A stretch of DNA of 64,000 nucleotides from Alphaproteobacteria bacterium (GTDB lineage Bacteria > Pseudomonadota > Alphaproteobacteria > Rhodobacterales > Rhodobacteraceae): the NCBI GenBank assembly GCA_030425925.1, contig JAUHZO010000004.1, forward strand, positions 62,001 through 126,000, given 5' to 3'. This document shows, piece by piece, positions 19,183-29,470 of the stretch; position 1 is the first letter of the stretch; every line of letters starts with the position of its first letter. The translations under genes and the position numbers were made by a program. A model generated the notes under the pieces. It was not told the DNA's origin and did no database searches. It saw nothing but the letters and a program-made list of their open reading frames with translations.

Positions 19183-22014
19183 ATGCTGGGAAAACTCGCG
19201 CGGAAGGTGTTCGGAACTCCGAATGACCGCAAGATCAAGGCGACCCGCCCTTTGGTGGACAAGATCAACGCGCTTGAGCCCGAATTCGAAAAACTGGACG
19301 ATGCCGGGTTGATCGCCCGAACCGAGGCGTTCAGGACGCGGCTGCAACAGGGCGAAAGCCTCGATGCGCTGCTGCCCGAAGCCTTTGCCAATTGCCGCGA
19401 GGCGGCCAAGCGCGCGCTGGGGCTGCGCGCCTTCGACGTGCAGCTGATGGGCGGCATCTTCCTGCACCAGGGCAACATCTCCGAGATGAAGACGGGGGAG
19501 GGCAAGACGCTGGTCGCCACCTTCCCGGCCTATCTGAACGCGCTGACCGGGCGCGGCGTGCATATCGTGACGGTGAACGACTACCTCGCCCGCCGCGATG
19601 CGGAATGGATGGGCAAGGTCTTTGCCGCGCTGGGCATGACCACCGGCGTTGCGGTGCCCTACAATCCTGCCGCCACCACCCCCGCGGAACTGGAGCAGGA
19701 GCGCCAGGCCTGGGAGGCCGAGAAGCTGGCCGCCTACAAGGCCGACATCACCTATGCAACCAACAACGAGCTGGGCTTCGACTATCTGCGCGACAACATG
19801 AAGTCCGAGCTGAACCAGATGCTCCAGCGCGATCACTATTTCGCGATTGTCGACGAGGTGGATTCGATCCTGATCGACGAGGCGCGCACGCCGCTGATCA
19901 TCTCGGGCCCGGCGCAAGACCGTTCGGACCTGTATATCGGGATCGACAAGCTGATCCCCGACCTGTCGGACGAGCATTTCGAGATCGACGAAAAGACCCG
20001 CAACGTCACCTTCACCGACGAAGGCAACGAGTTCCTCGAAACGCATCTGCAGGCCCGCGGCCTGCTGCCCGAGGGGCAGACGCTGTACGATCCGGAAAGC
20101 ACCACGGTCGTGCACCACCTCAACCAGGGCATCCGGGCGCACAAGCTGTTCCACCGCGACAAGGAATACATCGTCCGCAACGGCGAGGTTGTGCTGATCG
20201 ACGAATTCACCGGTCGCATGATGTCGGGCCGCCGCCTGTCGGACGGGTTGCACCAGGCCATCGAGGCCAAGGAAGGCTGCGCAATCCAGCCCGAAAACGT
20301 CACCCTGGCCAGCGTGACCTTCCAGAATTATTTCCGCCTTTATGACAAGCTGGCCGGGATGACCGGCACGGCGGTGACCGAGGCGGCGGAATTTGCCGAG
20401 ATCTACGGCCTGGGCGTGGTCGAGGTGCCGACCAACCGTCCGATTGCGCGGATCGACGAAGACGACAAGGTCTATCGCACGGCCAAGGAAAAATACGACG
20501 CCATCGTCCAGGAGATCGCCGAGGCGCACAAGAAGGGCCAGCCGGTTCTGGTGGGCACCACCTCGATCGACAAGTCCGAGATGCTGTCGCAACTGCTGCA
20601 GAAGGCGCAGCTGAAACACAATGTCCTGAATGCCCGCCAGCACGAGCAGGAGGCGCAGATCGTCGCCGACGCAGGCAAGCTGGGCGCGATCACCATCGCC
20701 ACCAACATGGCCGGGCGCGGCACCGACATCAAGCTGGGCGGCAATGTCGAATTCAAGGTGCTGGAGGCCATCGCCAGCGATCCGCAGGGCGATCCCGAGG
20801 CGATCCGGCAACGGATCGAAGAGGGGCACGCGGCGGACGAGGAGGCGGTGAAGGCGGCGGGGGGGCTTTTTGTCCTGGCTACGGAACGCCATGAATCGCG
20901 CCGGATCGACAACCAGCTGCGTGGCCGTTCGGGCCGTCAGGGCGATCCGGGGCGGTCGTCCTTTTACCTGTCGCTCGAAGACGACCTGATGCGCATCTTC
21001 GGCTCTGATCGGCTGGACAAGGTGCTGTCGTCGCTGGGCATGCAGGAAGGCGAGGCGATTGTGCATCCTTGGGTGAACAAGTCGCTGGAACGCGCGCAGG
21101 CCAAGGTCGAAGGGCGCAATTTCGACATCCGCAAGCAGTTGCTGAAATTCGACGACGTGATGAACGATCAGCGCAAGGTGATCTTCAGCCAGCGCCGCGA
21201 GATCATGGAGGCCGAGGACCTGTCCGAGATCGTGTCCGACATGCGCCACGAGGTGATCGACGATCTGGTCGACACCTACGCCCCGCCCAAGGCCTATTCC
21301 GACCAGTGGAACGTGCAGGGCCTCTATGCCGCCTGTATCGAGAAGCTGGGCATCGACGAACCGGTAATGGCCTGGGCCGACGAGGATGGCGTCGATCAGG
21401 ACGTTCTGCGCGAACGGCTGGCGGCTGCATCTGACAGGATGATGGCCGAAAAGGCCGAGGCGTTCGGCCCCGACACCATGCGCCAGATCGAAAAGCAGGT
21501 GCTGCTGCAGACCATCGACGGCAAGTGGCGCGAACACCTGCTGACGCTGGAACATCTGCGCTCGGTCGTGGGCTTCCGGGGCTATGCGCAGCGCGATCCG
21601 CTGAACGAGTACAAGTCCGAAGCCTTCCGGCTGTTCGAGAACATGCTCGAATCTCTGCGCGAACAGGTGACGGGCCAGCTGTCGCAGGTCCGCCCGATGA
21701 CCGAGGAAGAGCAACAGGCGATCATGCAGCAGATGCTGGCCCAGCAGGCGCAGATGCAGCGCGCCGCCCAGCCGACGCCCGCCGAGGCCCCGTCGCCTGC
21801 GCCGCAGCCGAAGCCGCAACCGGTGCCGCAGGCCGCTGTTGCAGCAGCCGCCCCTGCCGCGGCCCCCGTCACCGAAGCCGCCGGCCCCGCGCCCACGCCG
21901 CTGGTGGCCGGGTTCGATGAAACCGATCCCGCCACCTGGGGCGATCCGGGCCGCAACGATCCCTGCCCCTGCGGGTCGGGGGCCAAGTTCAAGCATTGCC
22001 ACGGACGGCTCTGA
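19183..22014 (+). CDS. secA: Preprotein translocase ATPase SecA
   Basis: Motor that pushes preproteins through SecYEG. The 943-residue protein has Walker A in [12 protein letters not shown] (near residue 102), the [14 protein letters not shown] Walker B region, [10 protein letters not shown], the helical scaffold and wing domains, and a Pro/Ala/Gln-rich linker (about 840-905). It ends with an intact zinc-binding SEC-C tail ([13 protein letters not shown]) that normally contacts SecB and phospholipid. Length is typical for Rhodobacterales. A T-rich hairpin terminator follows. Confidence 0.97.
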   Translation: MLGKLARKVFGTPNDRKIKATRPLVDKINALEPEFEKLDDAGLIARTEAFRTRLQQGESLDALLPEAFANCREAAKRALGLRAFDVQLMGGIFLHQGNISEMKTGEGKTLVATFPAYLNALTGRGVHIVTVNDYLARRDAEWMGKVFAALGMTTGVAVPYNPAATTPAELEQERQAWEAEKLAAYKADITYATNNELGFDYLRDNMKSELNQMLQRDHYFAIVDEVDSILIDEARTPLIISGPAQDRSDLYIGIDKLIPDLSDEHFEIDEKTRNVTFTDEGNEFLETHLQARGLLPEGQTLYDPESTTVVHHLNQGIRAHKLFHRDKEYIVRNGEVVLIDEFTGRMMSGRRLSDGLHQAIEAKEGCAIQPENVTLASVTFQNYFRLYDKLAGMTGTAVTEAAEFAEIYGLGVVEVPTNRPIARIDEDDKVYRTAKEKYDAIVQEIAEAHKKGQPVLVGTTSIDKSEMLSQLLQKAQLKHNVLNARQHEQEAQIVADAGKLGAITIATNMAGRGTDIKLGGNVEFKVLEAIASDPQGDPEAIRQRIEEGHAADEEAVKAAGGLFVLATERHESRRIDNQLRGRSGRQGDPGRSSFYLSLEDDLMRIFGSDRLDKVLSSLGMQEGEAIVHPWVNKSLERAQAKVEGRNFDIRKQLLKFDDVMNDQRKVIFSQRREIMEAEDLSEIVSDMRHEVIDDLVDTYAPPKAYSDQWNVQGLYAACIEKLGIDEPVMAWADEDGVDQDVLRERLAAASDRMMAEKAEAFGPDTMRQIEKQVLLQTIDGKWREHLLTLEHLRSVVGFRGYAQRDPLNEYKSEAFRLFENMLESLREQVTGQLSQVRPMTEEEQQAIMQQMLAQQAQMQRAAQPTPAEAPSPAPQPKPQPVPQAAVAAAAPAAAPVTEAAGPAPTPLVAGFDETDPATWGDPGRNDPCPCGSGAKFKHCHGRL

Positions 22015-22052
22015 GACGGGGGCGCAGCGGGGCGCGTGTCAGAAAGTGACCT

Positions 22053-22082
22053 TGGCAGCGCCACGTCGCTGCCATCTTTCTT
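22053..22082 (+). terminator. Intrinsic terminator after secA
   Basis: TGGCAGCG, loop CCACGT, CGCTGCCA, then TCTTTCTT. The 8-bp perfect GC-rich stem followed by a pyrimidine/T tract lies 38 bases after the secA stop, pointing with secA. It leaves 40 bases before the next gene, so that gene may have its own weak promoter or rely on read-through. Confidence 0.7.
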
Positions 22083-22121
22083 GCGCAAGTTCTTTCTCGA
22101 CGGTTTATTGTGGAGAATGAC

Positions 22122-23096
22122 ATGGCGCGGATATCCAGCTATCTCCTGGGAGCAGGAACGCTCGCCTGTGCGCTGGGCATCGGGTACTTCATGCAGTACG
22201 GGTTTGCGATGCCCGACCGGGCATCGGGCGCAACCAAGGGCGTCCACGTTACCGAGGTGACGTTGACCTCGTCGGCTCTGGCGGCCCCGCGGCTGCCGGG
22301 CGAGGCGGCGCTGCAGGGTGTGCTGCCCGATGGCAAGGTGGAACTGACCGCCGCCGAGCCGATGGTGATCGAAGGCTTCGCGCCTCCGTCCAACTCCGTG
22401 CCGTCCGCGGGCTTTGCCTGCACGATCACGATGCAGGCCGATCCGGCAGCCGGGGCCATGGTGGCGCTGACGCTCGACGCGCCCTGCAATGCCAGCGGAC
22501 GTGTGACGATCCACCATAGCGGTCTGATGTTCACCGAGGTCGTGCAGCCGGACGGCACGCTGCAGGTCGACGTGCCCGCCATGGCGGAACGGGCGACCTT
22601 CATCGCCTCCTTTGTCAGCGGCGAAGGTGCGACGGCGGCGGTGGATGTGACCTCGCTGGAATTCTACGACCGCGTGGCGGTGCAGTGGAAGGGCGATGCC
22701 GGGCTGCAACTGCACGCCCGCGAGTTCACCGACAGCTATTTCGGCAAAGGCCATGTCTGGGCGGCGTCTGCGGGATCGCTGGAAACCGCCGTGCGCGGCG
22801 AAGGCGGGTTCCTGACGCGCCTTGGCCGTAGCGATGCGCCGGACGCGCTGGTGGCCGAGATCTACACCTTCCCCACCGGCACATCCAGGCAGGCAGGGGA
22901 CGTTCTGCTTACGGTCGAGGCGGAAATCACCCAGCGCAACTGCAACGACACCGTCGAGGCCCAGACGCTGGAACTGCGCGACCAGGGGGCGCTGCGGGTG
23001 CGTGACCTCTCGGTCGACATGCCGGACTGCGATACCGCCGGTGACTTTCTGGTGTTGAAAAACCTTGTCGAAGACCTGAAGATCGCCGCGAAGTAA
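22122..23096 (+). CDS. Exported protein of unknown function downstream of secA
   Basis: 324 residues with an N-terminal hydrophobic segment (about 6-24) that could be a signal anchor, then a soluble, beta-rich, acidic domain. Phrases include FACTITMQADPAAGAMV, VTIHHSGLMFTEVV and ending LVEDLKIAAK. Four cysteines in the soluble part suggest disulfides. I do not recognise a defined family. The ATG at 22122 has GGAG at 22112-22115; an in-frame GTG at 22110 lies within that site. The next gene follows after 22 bases and is also exported, suggesting a two-gene envelope unit. Confidence 0.7.
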   Translation: MARISSYLLGAGTLACALGIGYFMQYGFAMPDRASGATKGVHVTEVTLTSSALAAPRLPGEAALQGVLPDGKVELTAAEPMVIEGFAPPSNSVPSAGFACTITMQADPAAGAMVALTLDAPCNASGRVTIHHSGLMFTEVVQPDGTLQVDVPAMAERATFIASFVSGEGATAAVDVTSLEFYDRVAVQWKGDAGLQLHAREFTDSYFGKGHVWAASAGSLETAVRGEGGFLTRLGRSDAPDALVAEIYTFPTGTSRQAGDVLLTVEAEITQRNCNDTVEAQTLELRDQGALRVRDLSVDMPDCDTAGDFLVLKNLVEDLKIAAK

Positions 23097-23118
23097 CGAC
23101 GAGATCGACGGGTTTGTC

Positions 23119-24678
23119 ATGCGGGACGGGCGTGCGGCGATTTTCGCCGCAATTTTCTTTGTGGTGTCGGCCGTCGCGGCGTTGGCGCAGGATGTGGTCC
23201 TGCGTTCACGTGACGGAACCATCGAGTTGAGCGGCACATTGCTTGGGTTCGATGGCGAGTTCTATCGGATCGAAACCCGCTATGGGGAACTGACGGTGGA
23301 CAGCACCGGGGTGACCTGCGACGGCATGGGATGCCCGTCGCTGACGGATTTTGTGGCGGATGTCGAGATATCCGGGTCGGCCACGATCGGGGCGGTGCTG
23401 ATGCCGGCGCTGATCGAATCCTTTGCCCTGCGCAACGGGCTGGAGGCGCGGCGCGAACCTGTGGATGCGTCGCATTTCATCTACGTTCTGCGCAACCCGC
23501 GCAGCGACAAGACGGTGGGCCGGTTCCGCATCCGGGTGACGAATACCGACGAAGGCTTTGCCGATCTTCTGGCGGACGAGGCGGATATCGTTATGGCCTT
23601 GCGCGAAATCCGCCCGGCCGAAGTGGTGCGCGCGCGCGATGCCGGTCTGGGCGTGCTGACCCATCCCAACCGAAGCCGTGTCCTGGCGCTGGACGCCATC
23701 GTGCCGGTGGTGGCGGCGGTGAACCCGGTCGACGGGATTTCGCTGCTCGACCTGTCGCGGGTCCTCTCGGGCCGGATCACCAACTGGCAGGACCTGGGCG
23801 GGCCGGACGCTCCCATCGCCGTACATCTGCGCGACGGCGGGTCGGGCCTGGCGCAGGGGATCGAAGACCGGCTGCTGCGGCCCTTGCGCACGGCCCTGCG
23901 CGCCGACATCGTGCGCCATGGCAGCAATGCTGCCCTGGCCGAAGGGGTGGCCCGCGATCCGTTCGGGATCGGCCTGGCCAGCTATTCCGAGATCGGCAAC
24001 ACCAAGCCGCTGGTGCTGAAGGGCAGCTGCGGCTTTCAGCTGCGCGCGGCGCGCCGCACCGTCAAGACCGAAGACTATCCGCTGACCGCCCCGATGTTCC
24101 TGTACATCCCCGCGCGACGGCTGCCGGCGCTGGTGCGGGACTTTCTCAGTTTCACCCGGTCGGACCCGGCGCAGATCGTGATCCGCCGGGCCGGGTTTGT
24201 GGATCAGGCCCCCGAGGAGGTGCCGCTGGACCTGCAGGGCGACCGGTTCGCCAACGCGATCCTTGTGGCTGCCGGCAATGACGGGCTGGTCGAGCTGCAG
24301 CGGATGGCTCGGACCCTGTCCGAGATGCGGCGGCTGACCACCTCGTTCCGCTTTGAGGCGGGGTCTGCGCAGCTGGACGCGCAATCGCGCTCGAACGTGC
24401 AGCAGCTGGCCCGGGCGCTGGAAGCCGGGGTATATGACGGGCGGGCGCTGGTCTTTGTGGGGTTTTCGGACGGGCAGGGGCCGGCGGCCGGAAACCTCAG
24501 GATCGCCGGACAGCGGGCCGAGGCGGTCCGAGCCGCGGTGCTGGCCGCGGCGGAAACCGCCGATCTGGCACAGGTGTCGGTGACGACGGACGCGTTTGGC
24601 GAGGCCATGCCAATGGCCTGTGACGACACTTCCTGGGGGCGTCAGGTGAACCGGCGGGTGGAAGTCTGGCTGCGCTGA
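23119..24678 (+). CDS. Exported fusion: phosphate-binding-like (PBP) domain plus OmpA peptidoglycan-binding domain
   Basis: 519 residues. A signal peptide (about 1-23, ending ALA-Q) leads into a short beta domain (about 24-75). A PstS-like periplasmic-binding domain (about 85-345) follows, with PVVAAVNPVDGISLLDLSRVLSG and ITNWQDLGGPDAPI, the latter typical of PstS. An OmpA-like domain (about 400-519) has TSFRFEAGSAQLDAQSRSNV and a C-terminal NRRVEVWL. The PBP fold would bind an anion or signal, and the OmpA domain would anchor it to peptidoglycan. No Pst permease lies nearby, so a sensing or structural role seems more likely than transport. Confidence 0.8.
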   Translation: MRDGRAAIFAAIFFVVSAVAALAQDVVLRSRDGTIELSGTLLGFDGEFYRIETRYGELTVDSTGVTCDGMGCPSLTDFVADVEISGSATIGAVLMPALIESFALRNGLEARREPVDASHFIYVLRNPRSDKTVGRFRIRVTNTDEGFADLLADEADIVMALREIRPAEVVRARDAGLGVLTHPNRSRVLALDAIVPVVAAVNPVDGISLLDLSRVLSGRITNWQDLGGPDAPIAVHLRDGGSGLAQGIEDRLLRPLRTALRADIVRHGSNAALAEGVARDPFGIGLASYSEIGNTKPLVLKGSCGFQLRAARRTVKTEDYPLTAPMFLYIPARRLPALVRDFLSFTRSDPAQIVIRRAGFVDQAPEEVPLDLQGDRFANAILVAAGNDGLVELQRMARTLSEMRRLTTSFRFEAGSAQLDAQSRSNVQQLARALEAGVYDGRALVFVGFSDGQGPAAGNLRIAGQRAEAVRAAVLAAAETADLAQVSVTTDAFGEAMPMACDDTSWGRQVNRRVEVWLR

Positions 24679-24688
24679 GAACGGTGCT

Positions 24689-25444
24689 TCAGAGCAATCC
24701 TTCGGAACGGAAGCTGAGTTCGCGCGATTTGCCGATGACAAGATGGTCGTGCAGCGTGATGCCCAGCGCATCCGCGGCACGCCGCACCTCTTCGGTCATG
24801 TCGATATCGGCGGAACTGGGCGTCGGGTCGCCCGAGGGGTGGTTGTGGACCAGGATCAGAGCGGTGGCGTTGAGCTCCAGCGCCCGCTTGACCACCTCGC
24901 GCGGGTAGACGGGGACATGATCGACGGTGCCGCGGGCCTGTTCCTCGTCGGCGATAAGCACGTTCTTGCGGTCCAGGAACAGCACGCGGAACTGTTCGAT
25001 GTCGCGATGCGCCATGGTGGTCTGGCAATAGCTGAGCAGCGCATCCCAGCTGCTGACCACGGGCCGTTGCAGCACGCGAGACCGCGCAAGGCGATGCGCC
25101 GCGGCCTCGACGATCTTGATCTCGCCGATCACGGCATCGCCAACGCCGCTGATTTCCGCCAGACGGTGCCGCGGTGCCGAGAGGACGGCGTTGAAATCGC
25201 CAAACGCCTCGAGCAGGGCACGGGCCAGGGGTTTCACGTCGCGTCGCGGGATGGCGCGGAACAGGACAAGTTCCAGAAGTTCGTAATCCGGCATGGCGTC
25301 CGGCCCGCCGTTCAGGAACCTTTCGCGCAGCCGCGCGCGGTGGTCGCGGATATACGAAGGCTGTGCCGCCCCTTGGGGCGGTACAGCCTCGTCCAGCGTG
25401 AAGAGCGCCGCCTGTGAATCGGAAAACTGTCGTTGACGTGCCAT
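24689..25444 (-). CDS. radC: RadC family JAMM-domain protein (UPF0758)
   Basis: 251 residues: an N-terminal helix-hairpin-helix segment ([13 protein letters not shown], about 75-90) and a C-terminal JAMM/MPN+ metalloprotease-like domain with the metal motif [14 protein letters not shown] and an upstream glutamate. The historical DNA-repair role is doubtful; the biochemical function is not established. It is convergent with the OmpA-fusion gene, ten bases away. It lies downstream of dnaJ on the same strand, with a palindrome in the gap. Confidence 0.9.
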   Translation of the reverse strand: MARQRQFSDSQAALFTLDEAVPPQGAAQPSYIRDHRARLRERFLNGGPDAMPDYELLELVLFRAIPRRDVKPLARALLEAFGDFNAVLSAPRHRLAEISGVGDAVIGEIKIVEAAAHRLARSRVLQRPVVSSWDALLSYCQTTMAHRDIEQFRVLFLDRKNVLIADEEQARGTVDHVPVYPREVVKRALELNATALILVHNHPSGDPTPSSADIDMTEEVRRAADALGITLHDHLVIGKSRELSFRSEGLL

Positions 25445-25490
25445 GGCGGCACTGTGCCGCCCTTTTGCTTACCGGATGGTTAACGCGGGC

Positions 25491-25522
25491 AGGTAGGATG
25501 GGTGATATCACCCATCCTACCT
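25491..25522. repeat. Perfect 32-bp palindrome, copy 2
   Basis: Carries the same 28-bp core as 16910-16937 (GTAGGATGGGTGAT plus its reverse complement), extended by AG/CT to 32 bp. It lies four bases past the dnaJ stop and 46 bases before the radC start, all on the minus strand. As with copy 1, it sits between the stop of one minus-strand gene and the start of the next. It probably forms the 3' hairpin of the dnaK-dnaJ transcript. Confidence 0.9.
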
Positions 25523-25526
25523 CGCC

Positions 25527-26669
25527 TCAGCCCTTCATCGAATCCCAGAAATTGCGGACGGATGAAAAGAACGACTTGGATTCGGGGTTGTTGTCTTCCG
25601 ACAGTGCCGCGAATTCGCGCAGCAATTCCTTTTGGCGCGTGGTCAGGTTGACCGGCGTTTCCACCGCAAGTTCGATGAACATGTCACCTGCCGCGCCGCC
25701 GCGCAGCGCCGGCATGCCTTTGCCCCGCAGACGCATCTGGCGGCCGGACTGGCTGCCTTCGGGAATTTTCACCCGTGACCGTCCGCCATCTATGGTGGGC
25801 ACCTCGATATCACCTCCCAGCGCCGCGGCGCTCATCGAGACCGGGACGCGGCAATAAAGATTGCCCGCATCGCGTTCGAAAATCTTGTGGGGCGTCACCT
25901 CGATGAAGATGTACAGATCGCCGGGCGGTCCGCCGCGCATCCCGGCCTCGCCCTCACCGGCAAGCCGGATGCGGGTGCCGGTTTCGACGCCAGCCGGAAT
26001 GTTCACCGACAGCGCCCGCTCTTTCGACACCCGGCCATTGCCGCCGCAACTGGTGCACGGGTTCTTGATGATCTGGCCCAGTCCCGAGCAGGTGGGACAG
26101 GTGCGTTCCACCGTAAAGAAGCCCTGGGTCGCCCGCACCTTGCCCATGCCGGAACAGGTGGGGCAGGCCGTGGGTTCGGCCCCGCCTTCGGCGCCGGAGC
26201 CGTCACAGGACGAACATTGCACCGAGGTCGGCACGGTGATGGTTTTCTGCAGACCGGCATAGGCCTCTTCCAGCGTCACGCGCAGGTTGTAGCGCAGGTC
26301 CGCGCCGCGGGCCGCGCGCTGGCGGCCACCCTGGCGCCCGCCCATGAAGTCGCCGAACAGGTCGTCGAACACGTCCGAAAAGGCCGACGCGAAATCGGGA
26401 TTGCCACCGGGTCCGCCGGGACGCGGTCCACCGCCCATTCCGCCTTCGAAGGCGGCGTGGCCAAAGCGGTCATAGGCGGCCTTCTTCTCGGCATCCTTGA
26501 GAACCTCGTACGCCTCGTTCGCTTCCTTGAACTGCGCCTCGGCATCGGGATTGTCGGCATTGCGGTCGGGGTGCAGTTCCTTGGCCTTGCTGCGGTAGGC
26601 TTTCTTGATCTCCTCCGCAGAGGCCCCCTTCTTGAGGCCCAGCACCGCATAATAGTCACGTTTGGACAT
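25527..26669 (-). CDS. dnaJ: Chaperone protein DnaJ
   Basis: Hsp40 co-chaperone that stimulates DnaK ATPase. The 380-residue protein has a J domain with HPD ([10 protein letters not shown], near residue 33), a Gly/Phe-rich linker (about 75-110) and four CxxCxGxG zinc motifs ([32 protein letters not shown]). The C-terminal substrate-binding domains follow. It lies 80 bases downstream of dnaK and is separated from it by a GC-rich hairpin that may set the DnaK:DnaJ ratio. Confidence 0.96.
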   Translation of the reverse strand: MSKRDYYAVLGLKKGASAEEIKKAYRSKAKELHPDRNADNPDAEAQFKEANEAYEVLKDAEKKAAYDRFGHAAFEGGMGGGPRPGGPGGNPDFASAFSDVFDDLFGDFMGGRQGGRQRAARGADLRYNLRVTLEEAYAGLQKTITVPTSVQCSSCDGSGAEGGAEPTACPTCSGMGKVRATQGFFTVERTCPTCSGLGQIIKNPCTSCGGNGRVSKERALSVNIPAGVETGTRIRLAGEGEAGMRGGPPGDLYIFIEVTPHKIFERDAGNLYCRVPVSMSAAALGGDIEVPTIDGGRSRVKIPEGSQSGRQMRLRGKGMPALRGGAAGDMFIELAVETPVNLTTRQKELLREFAALSEDNNPESKSFFSSVRNFWDSMKG

Positions 26670-26697
26670 CTCAGCCCTCCTTGCGGCGAAACGTCAA

Positions 26698-26726
26698 GGG
26701 GCCGGCCCGGCGTCCGGACCGGCCCC
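26698..26726 (-). other. Intercistronic hairpin between dnaK and dnaJ
   Basis: Read on the minus strand, GGGGCCGG pairs with CCGGCCCC. After one mismatch an inner CCGG/CCGG stem closes a three-base loop. The very stable structure lacks a T-run. Intercistronic stems between dnaK and dnaJ are common and usually reduce downstream expression or protect the dnaK 3' end. That role is inferred here. Confidence 0.6.
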
Positions 26727-26749
26727 CGTCAGGTTCCGCGTAGCTCGCC

Positions 26750-28666
26750 TCAGCCGCGCTTGTTGTCGCCGAGATCCTCGAAATCCGCGTCGACGATGTT
26801 GTCGTCATCCGCAGGGCCGTCGGCCGGGCCGGGTTCGGCATCTGCACCGTCCTCGGCCTGCGCCTTGTAGATCGCCTCGCCCAGGCGCATCGCCGCCTCG
26901 GTCACGTTCTGGATGCCGCCCTTGATCTTGTCGGCGGTGGCGTCGTCCTTTTCCAGATCGTCCTTGAGCGCGGCAACCGCCAGTTCGATCGCCTCGACCG
27001 TCGAGGGATCGACCTTGTCGCCATGCTCTTCGATCGACTTCTCGGTCGAATGCACCAGGCTTTCGGCCTGGTTGCGGGCTTCGACCAGTTCCTTGCGCGC
27101 CTTGTCGGATTCGGCGTTTTCCTCCGCCTCCTTGACCATGCGCTCGATATCCTCGTCCGACAATCCGCCCGAGGCCTGAATGGTGATCTTCTGTTCCTTG
27201 TTGGTGCCCTTGTCCTTGGCACCCACCGACACGATGCCGTTGGCGTCGATGTCGAAGGTCACCTCGATCTGGGGCATGCCGCGCGGTGCCGGCGGGATGT
27301 CTTCAAGGTTGAACTGGCCCAGCATCTTGTTGTCGGCCGCCATTTCGCGCTCGCCCTGGAAGACGCGGATGGTCACGGCGTTCTGGTTGTCTTCGGCGGT
27401 CGAGAACACCTGGCTCTTCTTGGTCGGGATCGTGGTGTTGCGGTCGATCAGGCGGGTGAACACACCACCCAGCGTCTCGATGCCCAGCGACAGCGGGGTC
27501 ACGTCGAGCAGGACCACGTCCTTGACGTCGCCCTGCAGCACGCCGGCCTGGATGGCGGCCCCCATGGCCACCACCTCGTCCGGGTTCACGCCCTTGTGCG
27601 GCTCCTTGCCAAAGAATTTCGTCACCTCTTCGATGACCTTCGGCATCCGGGTCATGCCGCCCACCAGCACCACCTCGTCGATATCCGAGGTCGACAGGCC
27701 GGCATCCTTGAGCGCGGCCTGGCACGGCTTCAGCGAGCCCTTGATAAGGTCGCCCACCAGGCTTTCCAGCTTGGCGCGGGTCAGCTTCATGACCATGTGC
27801 AGGGGCTGCCCGTTCGAGCCCATCGAGATGAACGGCTGGTTGATCTCGGTCTGGCTGGACGAGGACAGTTCGATCTTGGCCTTTTCGGCAGCTTCCTTCA
27901 GACGCTGCAGCGCCATCTTGTCCTTGCGCAGATCGACAGAGTGCTCTTTCTGGAATTCGTCGGCCAGATAGTTGACGATGCGCATGTCAAAGTCTTCGCC
28001 GCCCAGGAAGGTGTCGCCATTGGTCGACTTCACCTCGAACAGGCCGTCGTCGATTTCCAGGATGGTCACGTCGAAGGTCCCGCCGCCAAGGTCATAGACA
28101 GCGATGGTCTTGGTTTCCTTCTTGTCCAGACCATAGGCCAGCGCCGCCGCCGTCGGCTCGTTGATGATCCGCAGCACTTCGAGGCCCGCGATCTTGCCGG
28201 CATCCTTGGTGGCCTGGCGCTGGGCGTCGTTGAAATAGGCGGGCACGGTGATGACGGCCTGCGTCACCTCTTCGCCGAGGTAGGATTCCGCGGTTTCCTT
28301 CATCTTCTGCAGGATCAGCGCGGAAATCTGCGACGGCGAATACCTTTCGGTCTTGGCTTCGACCCAGGCGTCGCCATTGCCTCCGTCGATCACGGCGTAA
28401 GGCAGGTTCTTCTTGTCCTTGGCCAGGTCGGCATCGTCGAACCGGCGGCCGATCAGACGCTTGACGCCAAAGATGGTGTTGTCGGGGTTGGTGACGGCCT
28501 GGCGCTTGGCCGGCTGGCCCACCAGTCGTTCGTCGTCGGTGAATGCGACGATGGAGGGCGTCGTGCGCGCCCCTTCGGAGTTTTCGATGACGCGCGGCTG
28601 CGAGCCGTCCATGATGGCGACGCAGGAGTTCGTCGTACCGAGGTCGATACCGATCACTTTGGCCAT
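26750..28666 (-). CDS. dnaK: Chaperone protein DnaK (Hsp70)
   Basis: ATP-dependent folding chaperone. The 638-residue protein has the N-terminal [23 protein letters not shown] and the rest of the actin-like ATPase domain (about 1-385), the linker [13 protein letters not shown]-like region ([18 protein letters not shown]), the substrate domain, and an acidic C-terminal tail ending [13 protein letters not shown]. The start at [10 protein letters not shown] is preceded by AAGGGATCGAAAC. Upstream lies a heat-shock-type promoter. Confidence 0.97.
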   Translation of the reverse strand: MAKVIGIDLGTTNSCVAIMDGSQPRVIENSEGARTTPSIVAFTDDERLVGQPAKRQAVTNPDNTIFGVKRLIGRRFDDADLAKDKKNLPYAVIDGGNGDAWVEAKTERYSPSQISALILQKMKETAESYLGEEVTQAVITVPAYFNDAQRQATKDAGKIAGLEVLRIINEPTAAALAYGLDKKETKTIAVYDLGGGTFDVTILEIDDGLFEVKSTNGDTFLGGEDFDMRIVNYLADEFQKEHSVDLRKDKMALQRLKEAAEKAKIELSSSSQTEINQPFISMGSNGQPLHMVMKLTRAKLESLVGDLIKGSLKPCQAALKDAGLSTSDIDEVVLVGGMTRMPKVIEEVTKFFGKEPHKGVNPDEVVAMGAAIQAGVLQGDVKDVVLLDVTPLSLGIETLGGVFTRLIDRNTTIPTKKSQVFSTAEDNQNAVTIRVFQGEREMAADNKMLGQFNLEDIPPAPRGMPQIEVTFDIDANGIVSVGAKDKGTNKEQKITIQASGGLSDEDIERMVKEAEENAESDKARKELVEARNQAESLVHSTEKSIEEHGDKVDPSTVEAIELAVAALKDDLEKDDATADKIKGGIQNVTEAAMRLGEAIYKAQAEDGADAEPGPADGPADDDNIVDADFEDLGDNKRG

Positions 28667-28778
28667 GTTTCGATCCCTTCTTAGATTAAGGCGATGTCCC
28701 GAGGCGTCGGACCCATTACGGCATCCAGCCCCGATGAAAGGCCGGCCAGGACAGGGCCTGTCCGACACGTTCGGACGG

Positions 28779-28808
28779 TATATAAGGAGGCCTCAGGAGC
28801 GCTGCAAG
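28779..28808 (-). promoter_or_regulatory. Probable RpoH (sigma-32) promoter of dnaK
   Basis: On the minus strand CTTGCA (28808-28803) is followed, 15 bases on, by CCTTATATA (28787-28779). Counted from TTG to CTTATAT this is an 18-base spacer, which fits the alphaproteobacterial heat-shock pattern TTG-N17/18-CYTATNT. It lies 113 bases before the dnaK start, leaving a leader with the inverted repeats GGACAGG-G-CCTGTCC (28749-28763) and TCCGA-N5-TCGGA. No CIRCE element is present. Not experimentally tested. Confidence 0.6.
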
Positions 28809-28870
28809 CGCGGGAAACGGTCGGAATTCGTCAAATGACAGCGGACGCACAGGCGAAGGGCAGGGCGGCG

Positions 28871-29467
28871 ATGGTGGAGACCCGCGGATTCCGCCTGTTT
28901 CCGGGCTGTCTCGACCGCGCGGCACAGGAACGGCTGGTGGACACGCTGCGCCTTGTGCTCGAGGCCGCGCCGCTGGTGCAGCCGGTCACGCCGCGGGGGC
29001 AGAAGATGTCGGTGCGGATGAGCGCGGCGGGGCGGTTCGGCTGGATCAGCGACCGGCAGGGCTATCGCTATGCCGAGCACCACCCGGACGGCACGGCGTG
29101 GCCGCCCATCCCCGACCAGGTGCTGGCGCTCTGGCGCGGTCTGGCAGACTGCCCGCGGGATCCCGAATGCTGTCTGATCAACTGGTACGGCGAGGGTGCC
29201 CGGATGGGCCTGCATCAGGACAGGGACGAGGCCGATTTCTCCTGCCCCGTGCTATCGGTGTCGCTGGGCGATGACGGACTGTTCCGGATGGGCAACGACA
29301 CCCGCGGTGGCAAGACCGAGTCGGTCTGGCTGCGGTCCGGGGATGTGGTGTTGATGGGGGGTGCGGCGCGGCTGAAATACCACGGCGTCGACCGGATCCG
29401 CTTTGGGTCGTCCACGCTCTTGCCCAGAGGCGGGCGGATCAACCTGACTCTGCGGGTTGTGACCTGA
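28871..29467 (+). CDS. alkB: Alpha-ketoglutarate-dependent dioxygenase AlkB
   Basis: Repairs N-alkylated bases (1-methyladenine, 3-methylcytosine) by oxidative demethylation using Fe(II) and 2-oxoglutarate. The 198-residue product has the substrate lid region VRMSAAGRFGW, the iron ligands HxD in GLHQDRDEADFS, the distal histidine in KYHGVDRI, and the 2-oxoglutarate arginine in GRINLTLRVV. The start at 28871 has AGGGCGG upstream; a further in-frame ATG at 28835 is possible. It is divergent from dnaK. Confidence 0.88.
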   Translation: MVETRGFRLFPGCLDRAAQERLVDTLRLVLEAAPLVQPVTPRGQKMSVRMSAAGRFGWISDRQGYRYAEHHPDGTAWPPIPDQVLALWRGLADCPRDPECCLINWYGEGARMGLHQDRDEADFSCPVLSVSLGDDGLFRMGNDTRGGKTESVWLRSGDVVLMGGAARLKYHGVDRIRFGSSTLLPRGGRINLTLRVVT

Positions 29468-29470
29468 GGA

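Noticed and set aside
16376-22002. Very long open frames on the strand opposite argJ/parvulin and secA, of over 900 codons each.
   Set aside because: They are antisense shadows of GC-rich genes; no domain, no ribosome site, and the real genes on the other strand are certain.
27023-28684. A 553-codon open frame opposite dnaK.
   Set aside because: Codon-bias shadow; composition is His/Gln/Arg-rich without any recognised fold.
28667-28870. CIRCE/HrcA operator before dnaK.
   Set aside because: The TTAGCACTC-N9-GAGTGCTAA pattern is absent.
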